This document shows positions 8,831-16,263 of a stretch of DNA of 64,000 bases, in pieces. Numbering within the stretch: the stretch's first letter is position 1; each line of letters opens with the position of its first letter. The notes below the pieces were generated by a model. The model was not told the origin of the DNA. It worked only from the letters and a program-made list of their open reading frames with translations, and made no database searches. The stretch is from Acidimicrobiia bacterium. GTDB taxonomy: Bacteria > Actinomycetota > Acidimicrobiia > IMCC26256 > DASPTH01. Where the stretch lies: contig JBBDHW010000033.1 of NCBI GenBank assembly GCA_040880805.1, positions 12,935 to 76,934 of the forward strand, written 5' to 3'. The position numbers were made by a program, and so were the translations under genes.

Positions 8831-9352
8831 CTAGAAGTGGGGCCCGCGAATCGTCGGATCGAGCACCTTCGACGCCGCCTGCGCTCCCGCGACAGGGAGA
8901 CCGGAGGGATCGAGCAAGCCGAGCTGGACGAGCACGGTGGCCTGGTCCCAGTAGATGTGCTCATAGGCGATCTTGTCGCCTTCGATGCCGACGATGACGA
9001 CGAACGCGACTGACACCCGGCGGCCCGTGGGTTCGACGTGCGGGAGCATCCAGTCGATCTTCGTCGTGTGGGTGAAGTCGATGACCAATTCGTCAACGAG
9101 GCCGCCATCCCCATAGGTCCGGGATACGGCAGTGAACTCAACGTCGGGCGGGAAGAACTGCCCGATCAGGCGGTCAGCATAGAACTGACGTACTTGCTCG
9201 GCGCCCGCTCCCCCCACCATTGTCGGGACGTTGACGAGGTGCGGGTTCTCGGTCATCGTCGCCAGGGTCTTGCCGAGGTCACCGCCCAGTTCGGCGTCCA
9301 TGTGCTCGGCGAAGGCCGCCTCCATCACCTGTTGGATCTCGGTATCGCTCAT
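8831..9352 (-). CDS. SnoaL-like/NTF2-fold protein
   Basis: 173 residues. The N-terminal helix (FAEHMDAELGGDLGKTLATM), TENPHLVNVPTM, the AEQVRQFYADRLIGQFFPPD segment and the sheet VELVIDFTHTTKID..GRRVSVAFVVIV are typical of nuclear-transport-factor-2-family proteins of unknown substrate that are abundant in actinobacteria. A GGGAGG site lies 6 nt before the ATG. Flanked by a PAS relic and the repeat B region, so it is a solitary gene. Confidence 0.8.
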   Translation of the reverse strand: MSDTEIQQVMEAAFAEHMDAELGGDLGKTLATMTENPHLVNVPTMVGGAGAEQVRQFYADRLIGQFFPPDVEFTAVSRTYGDGGLVDELVIDFTHTTKIDWMLPHVEPTGRRVSVAFVVIVGIEGDKIAYEHIYWDQATVLVQLGLLDPSGLPVAGAQAASKVLDPTIRGPHF

Positions 9353-9538
9353 GCCGCCTCCCTCGGGTCACCGAACCTTGTCCTTGCGCACATCCCGTGG
9401 CAACCACGAACCTACTCGTGACATGATCGACCGACGAGGCCCGCCCTTGAGCACAGAGCGCGCTCCGCCGGCGCCGACCTGCATCTGCGCCGCTCCCGTC
9501 ACCGTCGCAGCGCAAGAATCTCGATCAGCGTGGGTTCA
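9353..9538. other. Intergenic, first part of a ~530 bp gene-free stretch
   Basis: From 9353 to the tRNA-synthetase relic at 9884 no gene could be supported. The only recognisable element is repeat copy B. A GCGCGC..GCGCGC inverted repeat near 9714-9732 is weak. Confidence 0.35.
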
Positions 9539-9610
9539 AGGTTCGAAAGACGGTGCACTAGGTCCGCAAACGTTGTCGTTGCGACAACATCGTGCCTGGT
9601 CAGACCACAT
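9539..9610. repeat. Dispersed repeat, copy B
   Basis: AGGTTCGAAAGACGGTGCAC followed by TAGGTCCGCA matches copy A over about 26 bp. It continues through a GTTGTCG-TTG-CGACAAC hairpin (7-bp arms) into GTGCCTGGTCAGA, which parallels CCCCTGGTCGG of copy A and CCCTGGTCAGG of copy D. Confidence 0.6.
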
Positions 9611-9883
9611 TCTGAGTGTCCAGTCGGGCGTCCGATCGCCCTGGGCCCAGAAGTGCCGAACCAGCGGCCGACAACGCGTGATTGGTGGCGCGATTCACTC
9701 TGGGATCGTATGAGCGCGCGTTATGGCGCGCAGCCCGTAATCGGAGTCCGGCGCGCATCAGGCAGATCGGTATCGACGTCAGCGCTCTCGTCGTCTCAGA
9801 TCAGACTTCGCGCCGAGGTACCGAGCTCTTCGCGCGTACCGAACCGGCAGGTCGCACTCTTTGCTCGTAGGCTGGTTGCGGCG

Positions 9884-10165
9884 TCAGGCGATGGCGGTCG
9901 GCGGGAACGGCGTCACCTCTCGCGTTCGTCGCGCCGGCCAGCCGCGCCACCCACCGCTCGAGCCCGATGGCGAAGCCGCCGTGCGGCGGCATGGCGTGGC
10001 GGAACGCCCCGAGATAGCACTCGAACGGCGCGATGTCGCTTCCTTCGAGGGCAGTTACGTAGTGCTTGTAGCGGTGCAGCCGGTGTCCGCCGGTGACGAG
10101 CTCGAACCCGCGGAAGTGCAGGTCGAAACTGTTGGTCGAGTGGTACCAAAGCTCGCGCGTGCGTG
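9884..10165 (-). pseudogene. C-terminal relic of an aspartyl/asparaginyl-tRNA synthetase
   Basis: The minus strand encodes the class II synthetase C-terminus: FDLHFRGFELVTGGHRLHRY, EGSDIAPFECYLGAFRHAMP and PPHGGFAIGLERWVARLAGA, covering motif 3 (the GxGxER region). The N-terminal domains are missing, and a frameshift follows NAR; restoring it gives EVTPFPPTAIA and a stop. The relic begins directly at the end of the VOC gene, marking a rearrangement junction near 10165. The sequence style is that of archaeal-type AspRS (non-discriminating) or AsnRS. Confidence 0.8.
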
Positions 10166-10522
10166 TCAGTCGTACTTCACGAGCTGGACTTCCACGCCGC
10201 CGGGCTGCTCAAGAAACGACGTGTACATCCTCGCGAAATCCTGTCGATGCGGTGCCGCACTTGTTTCCATGCCCGCTGCGACAAGGCTTGCGTGCGCCGC
10301 GTCGACATCGTCGGTACGAAACCCCAGATGGCGCAGGTGGACTTCGCCATCGTCAGACGTGCTCAGCTCCAGCTTGAAATCGGAGCCGGGGTCAACGACC
10401 ACAGCAAAGTGCTCTGAACGGAACTGAGCCACCATGCCGAAGGCGGTGGTCAGCCGTTCGACTTGGTCGTCGAGGTTCGGCACTGTCAGGGCTATGTGGT
10501 CGAGTGCAGGGGATGCTGTCAC
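10166..10522 (-). CDS. VOC (glyoxalase/dioxygenase-fold) protein
   Basis: 118 residues: LDHIALTVPNLDDQVERLTT opens a typical VOC module, with HLRHLGFRTDDVDAAHASL and a terminal GGVEVQLVKYD. The His-8-region metal ligand and the terminal Glu are present. Substrate unknown. The GTG start is chosen because GGAG lies 6 nt upstream and domain similarity begins there. The stop abuts the tRNA-synthetase relic. Confidence 0.8.
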   Translation of the reverse strand: MTASPALDHIALTVPNLDDQVERLTTAFGMVAQFRSEHFAVVVDPGSDFKLELSTSDDGEVHLRHLGFRTDDVDAAHASLVAAGMETSAAPHRQDFARMYTSFLEQPGGVEVQLVKYD

Positions 10523-10641
10523 GGCGGCTCCGATCTGATGGTTGGCTCGAGGCGGGAGGTGTCGCGAGCTCTCGGCAGAAGTCGGCTTCGTTGGCCCGAA
10601 CGACGTCGCGGGCTTCGCGCCCACAATCCTGCGAACTTGCA

Positions 10642-11133
10642 TCATGACGCCAGGGTGTAGCCCACCTCGTGCGCAGGCAGGAGCGTCCGAACCAGCTGGG
10701 TCGCGGGATCGGATGGCCTCGGACCCAGCCACGTCGCGATCCGGCGATCGATCTGGTTATCGATGTGGTCTCGTAGCGCAGGCATCGTCGTGTACGCCGA
10801 GCGGAACTCCGTAGCACTCATGACCTCCAGTGTCACGGGAGTGCAGGCCACGATCGTCACCGGGTTGGGGACGGCACGAACGATCCCGATCTCGCCGAAG
10901 TGCTGTCCAGACTCGAGGAGGGCGATCTCGTGCCCGTCGCGGGTCACCAGTGCCGTGCCCTCGATCACGATCCCGAACTCCAGGCGTAGGTGCCCCTGCC
11001 GAGCCAAGACCTTGCCCGGCCGCACCGAGATGTTGGCCCGGAGCCGCTCGAGGCAGCGGAGCTCCTGCTTCGACAGGTGCGCGAACGGCGGTAGTTGACG
11101 TAGCTCATGGGCAGATGCGTGGCGCTGTGGCAT
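10642..11133 (-). CDS. Cyclic-nucleotide-binding domain protein
   Basis: 163 residues, essentially one Crp-type cNMP-binding domain: LPPFAHLSKQELRCLERLRA, the KVLARQGHLRLEFGIVIEGT jelly roll, and the phosphate-binding-cassette region (SGQHFGEIGIVRAVPNPVTI), which keeps FGEI and has AVPNPVT where RxAT is usual. No helix-turn-helix follows, so it is not a complete Crp regulator. A strong AAGGAGG precedes the ATG. It may sense a nucleotide or act as an adaptor; the partner is unknown. Confidence 0.82.
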   Translation of the reverse strand: MPQRHASAHELRQLPPFAHLSKQELRCLERLRANISVRPGKVLARQGHLRLEFGIVIEGTALVTRDGHEIALLESGQHFGEIGIVRAVPNPVTIVACTPVTLEVMSATEFRSAYTTMPALRDHIDNQIDRRIATWLGPRPSDPATQLVRTLLPAHEVGYTLAS

Positions 11134-11324
11134 CTCGGTTCCTCCTTGGTGTTCCTTGCCGTGTTCGGGGCACACGGCGGTGCGAATCCGCGTGCACGAG
11201 CACGTCAGTGCTGTCCGTGTCACGATGAACGTCACCTCCGAGCGAGAGCCGTCGAGCGCCATCGCTCCCACGCCCGGGCGGAAGCGGCCGAGGGGCGCGA
11301 CGGGAAGGGCCGGCTCGGGCGCGG

Positions 11325-11711
11325 TCATTGCGCGTATTGGAAGAGCTCGACGACGTTGCCGGAAGGGTCCTGCAGCAGGATCTGCTTGCCGGCGGGTCCT
11401 TCGATGATGTCGTTGCGGAACTGGGCGCCGGCGTCGCGGAGACGAGCGACTTCGGCGTCGATGTCGTCGACGATCAAGTGGATGCGGTTCCAGCCACCGG
11501 GTCCTGGCTTGGCGCCGTCGGACATCGGCCTGCCTGCCGAGCTGGTCGGTCCGCTGAGCAGCAGCCGTAGGTTGCCGCGGGCGACGTCGGCGAGCACGGG
11601 TGCGAAGTTGTTGAGGACCTCGAAGTCGAGGACTTTGGTGTAGAAGGCGACGGCCTCTTCGACGTCGTCAACCATGTAGCGGACGTTCACCGTCCCACTC
11701 GGTTCAGTCAT
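11325..11711 (-). CDS. VOC family protein downstream of arsR-arsC
   Basis: 128 residues, single VOC module: VRYMVDDVEEAVAFYTKVLD at the N-terminus, NRIHLIVDDIDAEVARLRDA, and DPSGNVVELFQY with the terminal metal-ligand Glu. GAGGAG precedes the ATG. It is 15 nt downstream of the ArsR-ArsC fusion and likely co-transcribed. It lacks the paired cysteines expected of the C-As lyase ArsI, so an arsenic function is not supported by its own sequence. Confidence 0.82.
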   Translation of the reverse strand: MTEPSGTVNVRYMVDDVEEAVAFYTKVLDFEVLNNFAPVLADVARGNLRLLLSGPTSSAGRPMSDGAKPGPGGWNRIHLIVDDIDAEVARLRDAGAQFRNDIIEGPAGKQILLQDPSGNVVELFQYAQ

Positions 11712-11726
11712 TGCTCCTCCTCGTTG

Positions 11727-12503
11727 TCAGGACGCGGGTGTGCCGTTGGTGAGTACCGCGAGCAGGAACCCGATGCGGGTTTCGAGCTCGGCAGCGGTTC
11801 GTTGGAATGCCGGGTAGCTGGCCTCGTCATCGACTTGGCCGGCCGCCGGGTCAGGGATGCTCCAGTGGATGGTCTCGGGGTCGCCGGGGAACTCGGGGCA
11901 CACCTCGCGGACCCGGTCGCACATGCTGATCACCCAGTCGAAGTGCTGGTCGGCGAACACGCCCAGATGCTTCGACTCGTGACCGGCCAGGTCGACGCCG
12001 TGCTCGTCTCGCATCACCCGGACCGCGTTGGGGTGCAACGGCTTGGGATGGCTGCCGGCGCTATAGGCCTGGACGGCTCCTCCGGAACGATCGCGGGTCA
12101 GCGCCTCGGCCATCTGCGACCGGGCGCTGTTGCCCGTGCACAAGAACAGGACCGTCGCCGTGCCTGGCCCGTCGCTGCCACCTGACGGCGGGGTGAGGCG
12201 AAGGCCGGGGTGAAGAGCCCCGGCCGTCGCCGTGAGCAGCTCACTGATCCGGGTTAAATCGGCGGTGTAGTAGGCGTCGCGGCCGTCGGCCGAGCTGCGG
12301 CGCGTCGAGACAAGGCCGGCTTCCCGGAGCTGGCCCAGGTGGTACGAGACGAGGTTCTGCGCCTCGCCGACCAGGCCCGTCAGCTCGTGCACGGTGCGGT
12401 CACTTCTGGCCAGCTCGCCCAGCAGCTGCCAACGCAGCGGATGGCCCGCCAGTTGAAGGAACTCGGGCGGGGTCATGCCCAGAACAGCGTGTTGCACCGT
12501 CAC
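11727..12503 (-). CDS. ArsR-type regulator fused to low-molecular-weight arsenate reductase
   Basis: 258 residues. Residues about 12-100 form a winged helix (LRWQLLGELARSDRTVHELT, LVSYHLGQLREAGLVSTRRS); residues about 115-250 form a low-molecular-weight phosphatase/ArsC domain with the P-loop CTGNSAR (122-128) and later Cys195 and Cys202 that could complete the thiol relay. Such fusions are known in actinobacteria and couple arsenic sensing with arsenate reduction. The regulator half contains no cysteine, so a classical ArsR thiolate site is absent. No arsenite exporter is adjacent. The GTG start agrees with a leaderless promoter. Confidence 0.9.
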   Translation of the reverse strand: MTVQHAVLGMTPPEFLQLAGHPLRWQLLGELARSDRTVHELTGLVGEAQNLVSYHLGQLREAGLVSTRRSSADGRDAYYTADLTRISELLTATAGALHPGLRLTPPSGGSDGPGTATVLFLCTGNSARSQMAEALTRDRSGGAVQAYSAGSHPKPLHPNAVRVMRDEHGVDLAGHESKHLGVFADQHFDWVISMCDRVREVCPEFPGDPETIHWSIPDPAAGQVDDEASYPAFQRTAAELETRIGFLLAVLTNGTPAS

Positions 12504-12509
12504 GCCCGA

Positions 12510-12539
12510 ACTTTACATCAAGTGTGTTCGATACGTCAA
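12510..12539 (-). promoter_or_regulatory. Promoter with candidate ArsR operator
   Basis: On the minus strand TTGACG (12534-12539) and TAAAGT (12510-12515) are 18 bp apart, and the GTG at 12503 begins 7 nt after the -10 box, so the transcript is probably leaderless. The spacer holds an imperfect dyad ATCGAACACACTTGAT, in the position expected for an autoregulatory ArsR operator. Confidence 0.55.
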
Positions 12540-12599
12540 GCCAGGTTGGTGCATCTTCCTGTTGGCGGCTCGGGAGCTCGGCATTCCCCCTGATTGCAT

Positions 12600-12830
12600 G
12601 CGGTTCGAAGAGGGGTTGCGGGCGGCGACCTCAGCGAGACGGGCGAGCTCGAGGCGAGCCCCAAGGGACTCGAACGCGGTGCGGGCGGCATGCAGCTCAC
12701 CTTGCGCGCGGCTCATTTCGCCCTGCTGGAGGAGGGCACGAGCGAGCAAGACACGCGTGCGGGCCCGGTCGTTTGGGGCATTGGCGTCACGCCATCCCTC
12801 CTGATGGGGCCGACGGGCCGCATCGACATC
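12600..12830 (-). pseudogene. TPR fragment of a large regulator (approximate limits)
   Basis: The minus strand includes ARTRVLLARALLQQGEMSRA followed by QGELHAARTAFESLGARLEL, a tetratricopeptide pair like those in the C-terminal parts of LuxR/MalT-type or adenylate-cyclase-linked AAA regulators. No ATPase or DNA-binding part is present, and no proper start or end can be assigned. Probably a relic. Confidence 0.45.
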
Positions 12831-12841
12831 GCCGTTGCCGG

Positions 12842-13057
12842 TCAACTGGGTGGTGAACCTCCGGCACTGCTGTGCTGCCATGCGCGCAGCGCGCCGATGG
12901 ACGCGCCCCAGTCGATCGGCGACTCGCACGTAGGGCAGTCGGCGTCATCATCGGTGATGACGGACTCGCAGTGCGAGCACCGAAGTGCCGGTTGGGGCTC
13001 GGACTCGAAGACTGCGGTTGCCCGAGCGGCCGGCGTGATGGCCGAGGTCTCGTTCAT
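12842..13057 (-). CDS. Small zinc-ribbon protein
   Basis: 71 residues with two CxxC knuckles (CSHC and CPTC, about residues 27-30 and 41-44), spaced as in a rubredoxin-like zinc ribbon, then a C-terminal segment beginning IDWGASIGALRAW. No family could be named. The start has only a weak GGAAAG upstream. It lies between relics, so expression is uncertain. Confidence 0.5.
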   Translation of the reverse strand: MNETSAITPAARATAVFESEPQPALRCSHCESVITDDDADCPTCESPIDWGASIGALRAWQHSSAGGSPPS

Positions 13058-13165
13058 CGGACGCTGCTTTCCTCGGATTGGCGAATCGGTCGAGTCGACG
13101 ATGCACGGCTTCGAGCCGCTGCGCACGGGCCGGAAGTCCCAACTTGGCGCCCCCGGCGGGATTCC

Positions 13166-13195
13166 CGGGTTCGAAAGCTGGTGCACAAGGTCCGC
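13166..13195. repeat. Dispersed repeat, copy C (partial)
   Basis: GGGTTCGAAAGCTGGTGCAC followed by AAGGTCCGCAG matches the first 30 bp of copies A and B with a few substitutions. The downstream half of the repeat is not evident here. Confidence 0.5.
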
Positions 13196-13235
13196 AGCGT
13201 CGGGCTCAGAGCTCCGCGAGCCCCTGCGCGACATG

Positions 13236-13573
13236 GGCGAGCCACCAGCACCATTCGTCGTCGTTGCGAGTAGCGCTCGGCTTGGCGCTCGAACAGCGTG
13301 CCGAGGCGACGAGCGATATCGAGACGACGAGCGTCGGACGTGGCACCCGCTTCGCATATCTGCGCACCGTCCTCGAACCGCTTCGATCGCAGATGGACCA
13401 GCACGCGCTGGATCGGGCCGTCGCGGCGCTTGCAGTTGCGGTCGGCATCGAGGCGCAGATCGTGTTGCGGGACCTCTGCCATCTCGACGACGACGAGGTC
13501 GAAGACGTGGTCCCGGTGGACGTGTCGAACCATCGTCAAGTCGTTGATGGGAGCCGACACCCCCGCCCGATGA
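13236..13573 (+). pseudogene. C-terminal relic of a TetR-family regulator
   Basis: The plus strand encodes a TetR ligand-binding-domain end: FAYLRTVLEPLRSQMDQHAL, then DRAVAALAVAVGIEAQIVLR and DLCHLDDDEVEDVV. The reading frame then shifts at a GTCCCGG run; removing one C restores RWTCRTIVKSLMGADTPAR and a stop at 13573. The helix-turn-helix half is missing. It is therefore both truncated and frameshifted. Confidence 0.65.
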
Positions 13574-13639
13574 TCCTCGCGGCCGGGCGATCGTCGGCCA
13601 CCGAACCGGCCGTGTCGTCAGCCCACGCGTCGAGCGATT

Positions 13640-13740
13640 GAAGGTCTGTTCAAAAGGCGTCCCACAAGTTCCGCAGCGACCCGGCTGGTCACGTGTCGTC
13701 CCTGGTCAGGGCTGGTTCGAGAGAAGGGCGCTTCCCGAGG
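13640..13740. repeat. Dispersed repeat, copy D (degenerate)
   Basis: GTTCAAAAGGCGTCCCACAA, then GTTCCGCAGCG, CGTCCCTGGTCAGG and GGTTCGAGAGAAGGGCGC, follow the same order of blocks as copy A. Similarity is weaker than between A and B. Confidence 0.4.
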
Positions 13741-13756
13741 GCGGCTGAGCGACGTT

Positions 13757-14065
13757 TCAGCAGCCGAGGGCGTAGCTGATCGCCGAGCAGACCCTCCGCA
13801 TCGTGTCCTCAGTCACGGATCCGACGTGGGTAGTGAGCGACGCCTGGGCGACCGTATGGATGCCGTCGCAATTGATGACCGAGGCGCGGTCGAGGCCGGC
13901 ACGGTCGTGCTCGAAGTCCACCTCGGCCGCGATGTTTCGGATCGAGGTTGTGACTTCAGCGACCGTGACGAGCTGGCGCACGTCGATCACCTGGGGTCGC
14001 GTCAACACCAAGACGGGCCTGCGTTTGCCGCCGATTTGGGCCAACCAGATCTCACCCCGGTTCAC
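13757..14065 (-). CDS. mazF: MazF/PemK-family endoribonuclease toxin
   Basis: 102 residues: MNRGEIWLAQIGGKRRPVLV is the hallmark MazF opening (beta-1 plus the RRPVLVLTR substrate-binding strand), followed by TVAEVTTSIRNIAAEVDFEH and a C-terminal helix. MazF toxins cleave RNA at short sites and are neutralised by the upstream antitoxin. The GTG at 14065 overlaps the antitoxin stop (GTGA), implying translational coupling; a GTG at 14077 is less likely. Confidence 0.88.
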   Translation of the reverse strand: MNRGEIWLAQIGGKRRPVLVLTRPQVIDVRQLVTVAEVTTSIRNIAAEVDFEHDRAGLDRASVINCDGIHTVAQASLTTHVGSVTEDTMRRVCSAISYALGC

Positions 14066-14271
14066 TCCTCGGTCCACGCTTCGGCTTCGGTCCAGAACGA
14101 GTCGGCTCGTTCGGGCTGGCGCTCATAGGCGGCTCGGTCGGCCTGCGCCAATGCCGCGCGCACGGCAGCCGCAACACCGTCGCGAGCTGCTGCCGAGACG
14201 TTGATCCCGAGCTGGCGGGCGCGTTCCGCCAAGGAGTCGTCGAGGGTGAACGTCGTGCGGGTTGTCGCCAT
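14062..14271 (-). CDS. Antitoxin of the MazF module (RHH/CcdA-like)
   Basis: 69 residues. RTTFTLDDSLAERARQLGIN followed by a helix and an acidic tail (EAEAWTEE) fits a ribbon-helix-helix DNA-binding N-terminus with a toxin-wrapping C-terminus, as in CcdA/MazE-type antitoxins. It precedes the toxin with a 4-nt overlap. A TAGCAT box (14278-14283) lies 6 nt upstream of the ATG, so the operon is probably leaderless and autoregulated. Confidence 0.82.
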   Translation of the reverse strand: MATTRTTFTLDDSLAERARQLGINVSAAARDGVAAAVRAALAQADRAAYERQPERADSFWTEAEAWTEE

Positions 14272-14283
14272 ACGTTCATGCTA

Positions 14284-14626
14284 GCGTCCGCCGCGAGCGT
14301 GGGTGGCGGGCATCTACGAGGTTCTCCTTCGTTCGTCCAGGCCGACCCGGCACGCGGGCCCGTCTCCGGATACCGAACAGCGTCGCGAAGCAACGACACC
14401 GTCGACGCGATGGTCGTCGCCGGAGCGGTCATACGCGGAGGCGGACAAGTGCTGACCAGGGTCTTCCGCGGGGTTGGTAGTCCTTGGTGGGGTCCATCGT
14501 GAGTGGCGGAGTGGTTCTTCGTCGTGGGTGATGACGCGGCGACCGACCGCGGTAGCGTGCGCGCCGTGGTAGGTCCGGTGGTCGGGTGAAGATCGGCGGC
14601 GGCACGGTCCGTGGGACGCGCGCGGC
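14284..14626. other. Intergenic stretch without a recognised gene
   Basis: About 340 bp between the divergent antitoxin promoter and the thiolase-like gene. Open frames on both strands show no domain. No repeat copy or clear hairpin was noticed. It separates the relic-rich region from the denser chromosome that follows. Confidence 0.4.
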
Positions 14627-15784
14627 ATGACGATCCGCGGCAAGGCACACATCGTCGGCGCCTACGAGCACCCGGCGCGGCGGCTTCCCGATTCGACCCT
14701 GCCACGCATCCATGCCGAGGTGATCACCGGCGCGCTGGCCGATGCCGGCCTGATGCTGTCGGATGTCGACGGCTTCTTCTGCGACTCGACCGTCGGTTTC
14801 GGCCCCATCTCGATGGTCGAGTACCTCGGCCTGCACGTGGGGTACGTGGACTCCACCGAGATCGGCGGCTCGTCGTACGTCGCGCACGTCGGCCACGCGG
14901 CCACCGCGATCGCGGAGGGAAAGTGCTCGATCGCGTTGGTCAGCCTGGCCGGCATCGCGACGCTGGGCGGCGGCGGGCGCCCCGGCCGCGCGTTCCCCGA
15001 GGGACCATTCGAGAACATCTGGGGGCTGACGGGCCCGGTGTCGAACTACGCGATCGCCGCCCGTCGACACATGTACGAGTTCGGCACGACGAGCGCGCAA
15101 CTCGCGGAGATCAAGGTCGCGGCGTCGCTGCACGCACAGCACAATCCCAATGCCTTGCTACAAGACCCGGTGACGGTCGAGGAAGTGCTCGACTCACCCA
15201 TGATCGCCGACCCCCTGCACCGCTTCGACTGTTGCGTAGTCACCGACGGTGGTGGCGCGGTCGTGGTCGCGCGCTCTGAGGTCGCGCGTGACCTCGCTCG
15301 CCCGAGCGTAAAGGTGCTCGGTCACGGCGAAGCGGTGAAGCACACCGACAACGGACGCGTCGACCTCACGTACAGCGGCGCGGTGTGGTCGGGCGCGCGT
15401 GCATTCGCCGAAGCGGGAATCGGGCCTGCCGACGTCGACTACGCGTCGATCTACGACTCGTTCACCATCACCGTCCTCGAGTGCATCGAAGATCTCGGCT
15501 TCTGCGAGAAGGGCAAAGGAGGCACTTTCGTGCTCGACGGCGCGCTCGTCGCGCCCGGTGGCCGACTTCCCTTCAACACCGATGGTGGCGGGTTGTGCAA
15601 CAACCACCCCGGCAACCGGGGCGGCATGACGAAGATCATCGAGGCGGTACGCCAACTCCGTGGCGAGACCCATCCCGCGGTCCAGGTACCCGACTGCGCG
15701 CTCGCCATCGCGCACGGCACGGGCGGCTCGCTCTCCACGCGTATGGGCAGCGCCACGCTCGTGCTCGGACGGGACGACGCGTGA
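14627..15784 (+). CDS. Thiolase-like protein (SCP2/lipid-transfer type)
   Basis: 385 residues with thiolase fold landmarks: AHIVGAYEHP at the start, LCNNHPGNRGG near 325 and ALAIAHGTGG near 360. The segment where thiolases carry the nucleophilic Cys reads EIGGSSYVAHVGHAATAI, so Ser appears to replace it, as in lipid-transfer-protein retro-aldolases rather than true thiolases (inference from alignment by eye). A DUF35 gene follows 13 nt later, the usual partner of this subfamily in steroid side-chain or acyl-CoA degradation. Confidence 0.82.
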   Translation: MTIRGKAHIVGAYEHPARRLPDSTLPRIHAEVITGALADAGLMLSDVDGFFCDSTVGFGPISMVEYLGLHVGYVDSTEIGGSSYVAHVGHAATAIAEGKCSIALVSLAGIATLGGGGRPGRAFPEGPFENIWGLTGPVSNYAIAARRHMYEFGTTSAQLAEIKVAASLHAQHNPNALLQDPVTVEEVLDSPMIADPLHRFDCCVVTDGGGAVVVARSEVARDLARPSVKVLGHGEAVKHTDNGRVDLTYSGAVWSGARAFAEAGIGPADVDYASIYDSFTITVLECIEDLGFCEKGKGGTFVLDGALVAPGGRLPFNTDGGGLCNNHPGNRGGMTKIIEAVRQLRGETHPAVQVPDCALAIAHGTGGSLSTRMGSATLVLGRDDA

Positions 15785-15797
15785 AGTCCACGGGCCG

Positions 15798-16217
15798 ATG
15801 TCGATGAGCGAACCACTGCCGACCCCCGTCCCCGAGGTGACACCCGAGACCGCTGCGTTCTGGTCGGCCACCGCCGACGGCACGCTGCTGCTTCCTCGCT
15901 GCGAGCGCTGCGACACCGTGATCTGGTACCCGCGCTCGTTCTGCCCGGCGTGCGGGAGCCTGGAGACCACGTGGTTCCCTGCGAGCGGACTCGGCTCGGT
16001 CTACAGCTTCACGATCATTCGGCGCGGCGCGGCGCCGTACGACCGCTCGGTCCCCTACATCGTTGCGTACGTCGAGCTCGCGGAGGGCCCGCGCGTGCTG
16101 ACCAACGTCGTCGAATGCGAACCCGACGAAGTCGAGGTGGGAATGGCGGTGGAGGTGGTCTTCCACGACACGGGCGAGGGTCCGGCGCTCTACCGCTTCC
16201 GCCCGCTCAGACGCTGA
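15798..16217 (+). CDS. DUF35 OB-fold/zinc-ribbon protein, partner of the thiolase-like protein
   Basis: 139 residues. An N-terminal rubredoxin-like zinc ribbon (CERCDTVIWYPRSFCPACGS) is followed by an OB-fold (GSVYSFTIIRRGAAPYD, VPYIVAYVELAEGPRVLTNV). Stand-alone DUF35 proteins bind thiolase-like enzymes and are thought to bind acyl-CoA. It follows the thiolase-like gene by 13 nt and is surely in the same operon. The ATG at 15798 (MSMSEP) is used; the second ATG is two codons on. Confidence 0.88.
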   Translation: MSMSEPLPTPVPEVTPETAAFWSATADGTLLLPRCERCDTVIWYPRSFCPACGSLETTWFPASGLGSVYSFTIIRRGAAPYDRSVPYIVAYVELAEGPRVLTNVVECEPDEVEVGMAVEVVFHDTGEGPALYRFRPLRR

Positions 16218-16250
16218 CACTCGGCTTGTAGCGTATGGCGATCTAGATGG

Positions 16251-16256
16251 TAGAAT
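16251..16256 (+). promoter_or_regulatory. -10 box of vapBC
   Basis: TAGAAT lies 7 nt before the ATG at 16264, indicating a leaderless transcript and deciding against the ATG at 16255, which overlaps the box. Confidence 0.55.
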
Positions 16257-16263
16257 GGCTGCC

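Noticed and set aside
11325-11711. ArsI C-As lyase
   Set aside because: It is a VOC protein next to arsR-arsC, but it lacks the paired cysteines needed for organoarsenical binding.
2219-13740. Repeats A-D as integron attC sites
   Set aside because: Genes between them lie in both orientations, no RYYYAAC/GTTRRRY pairs frame the copies, and no integrase is present.
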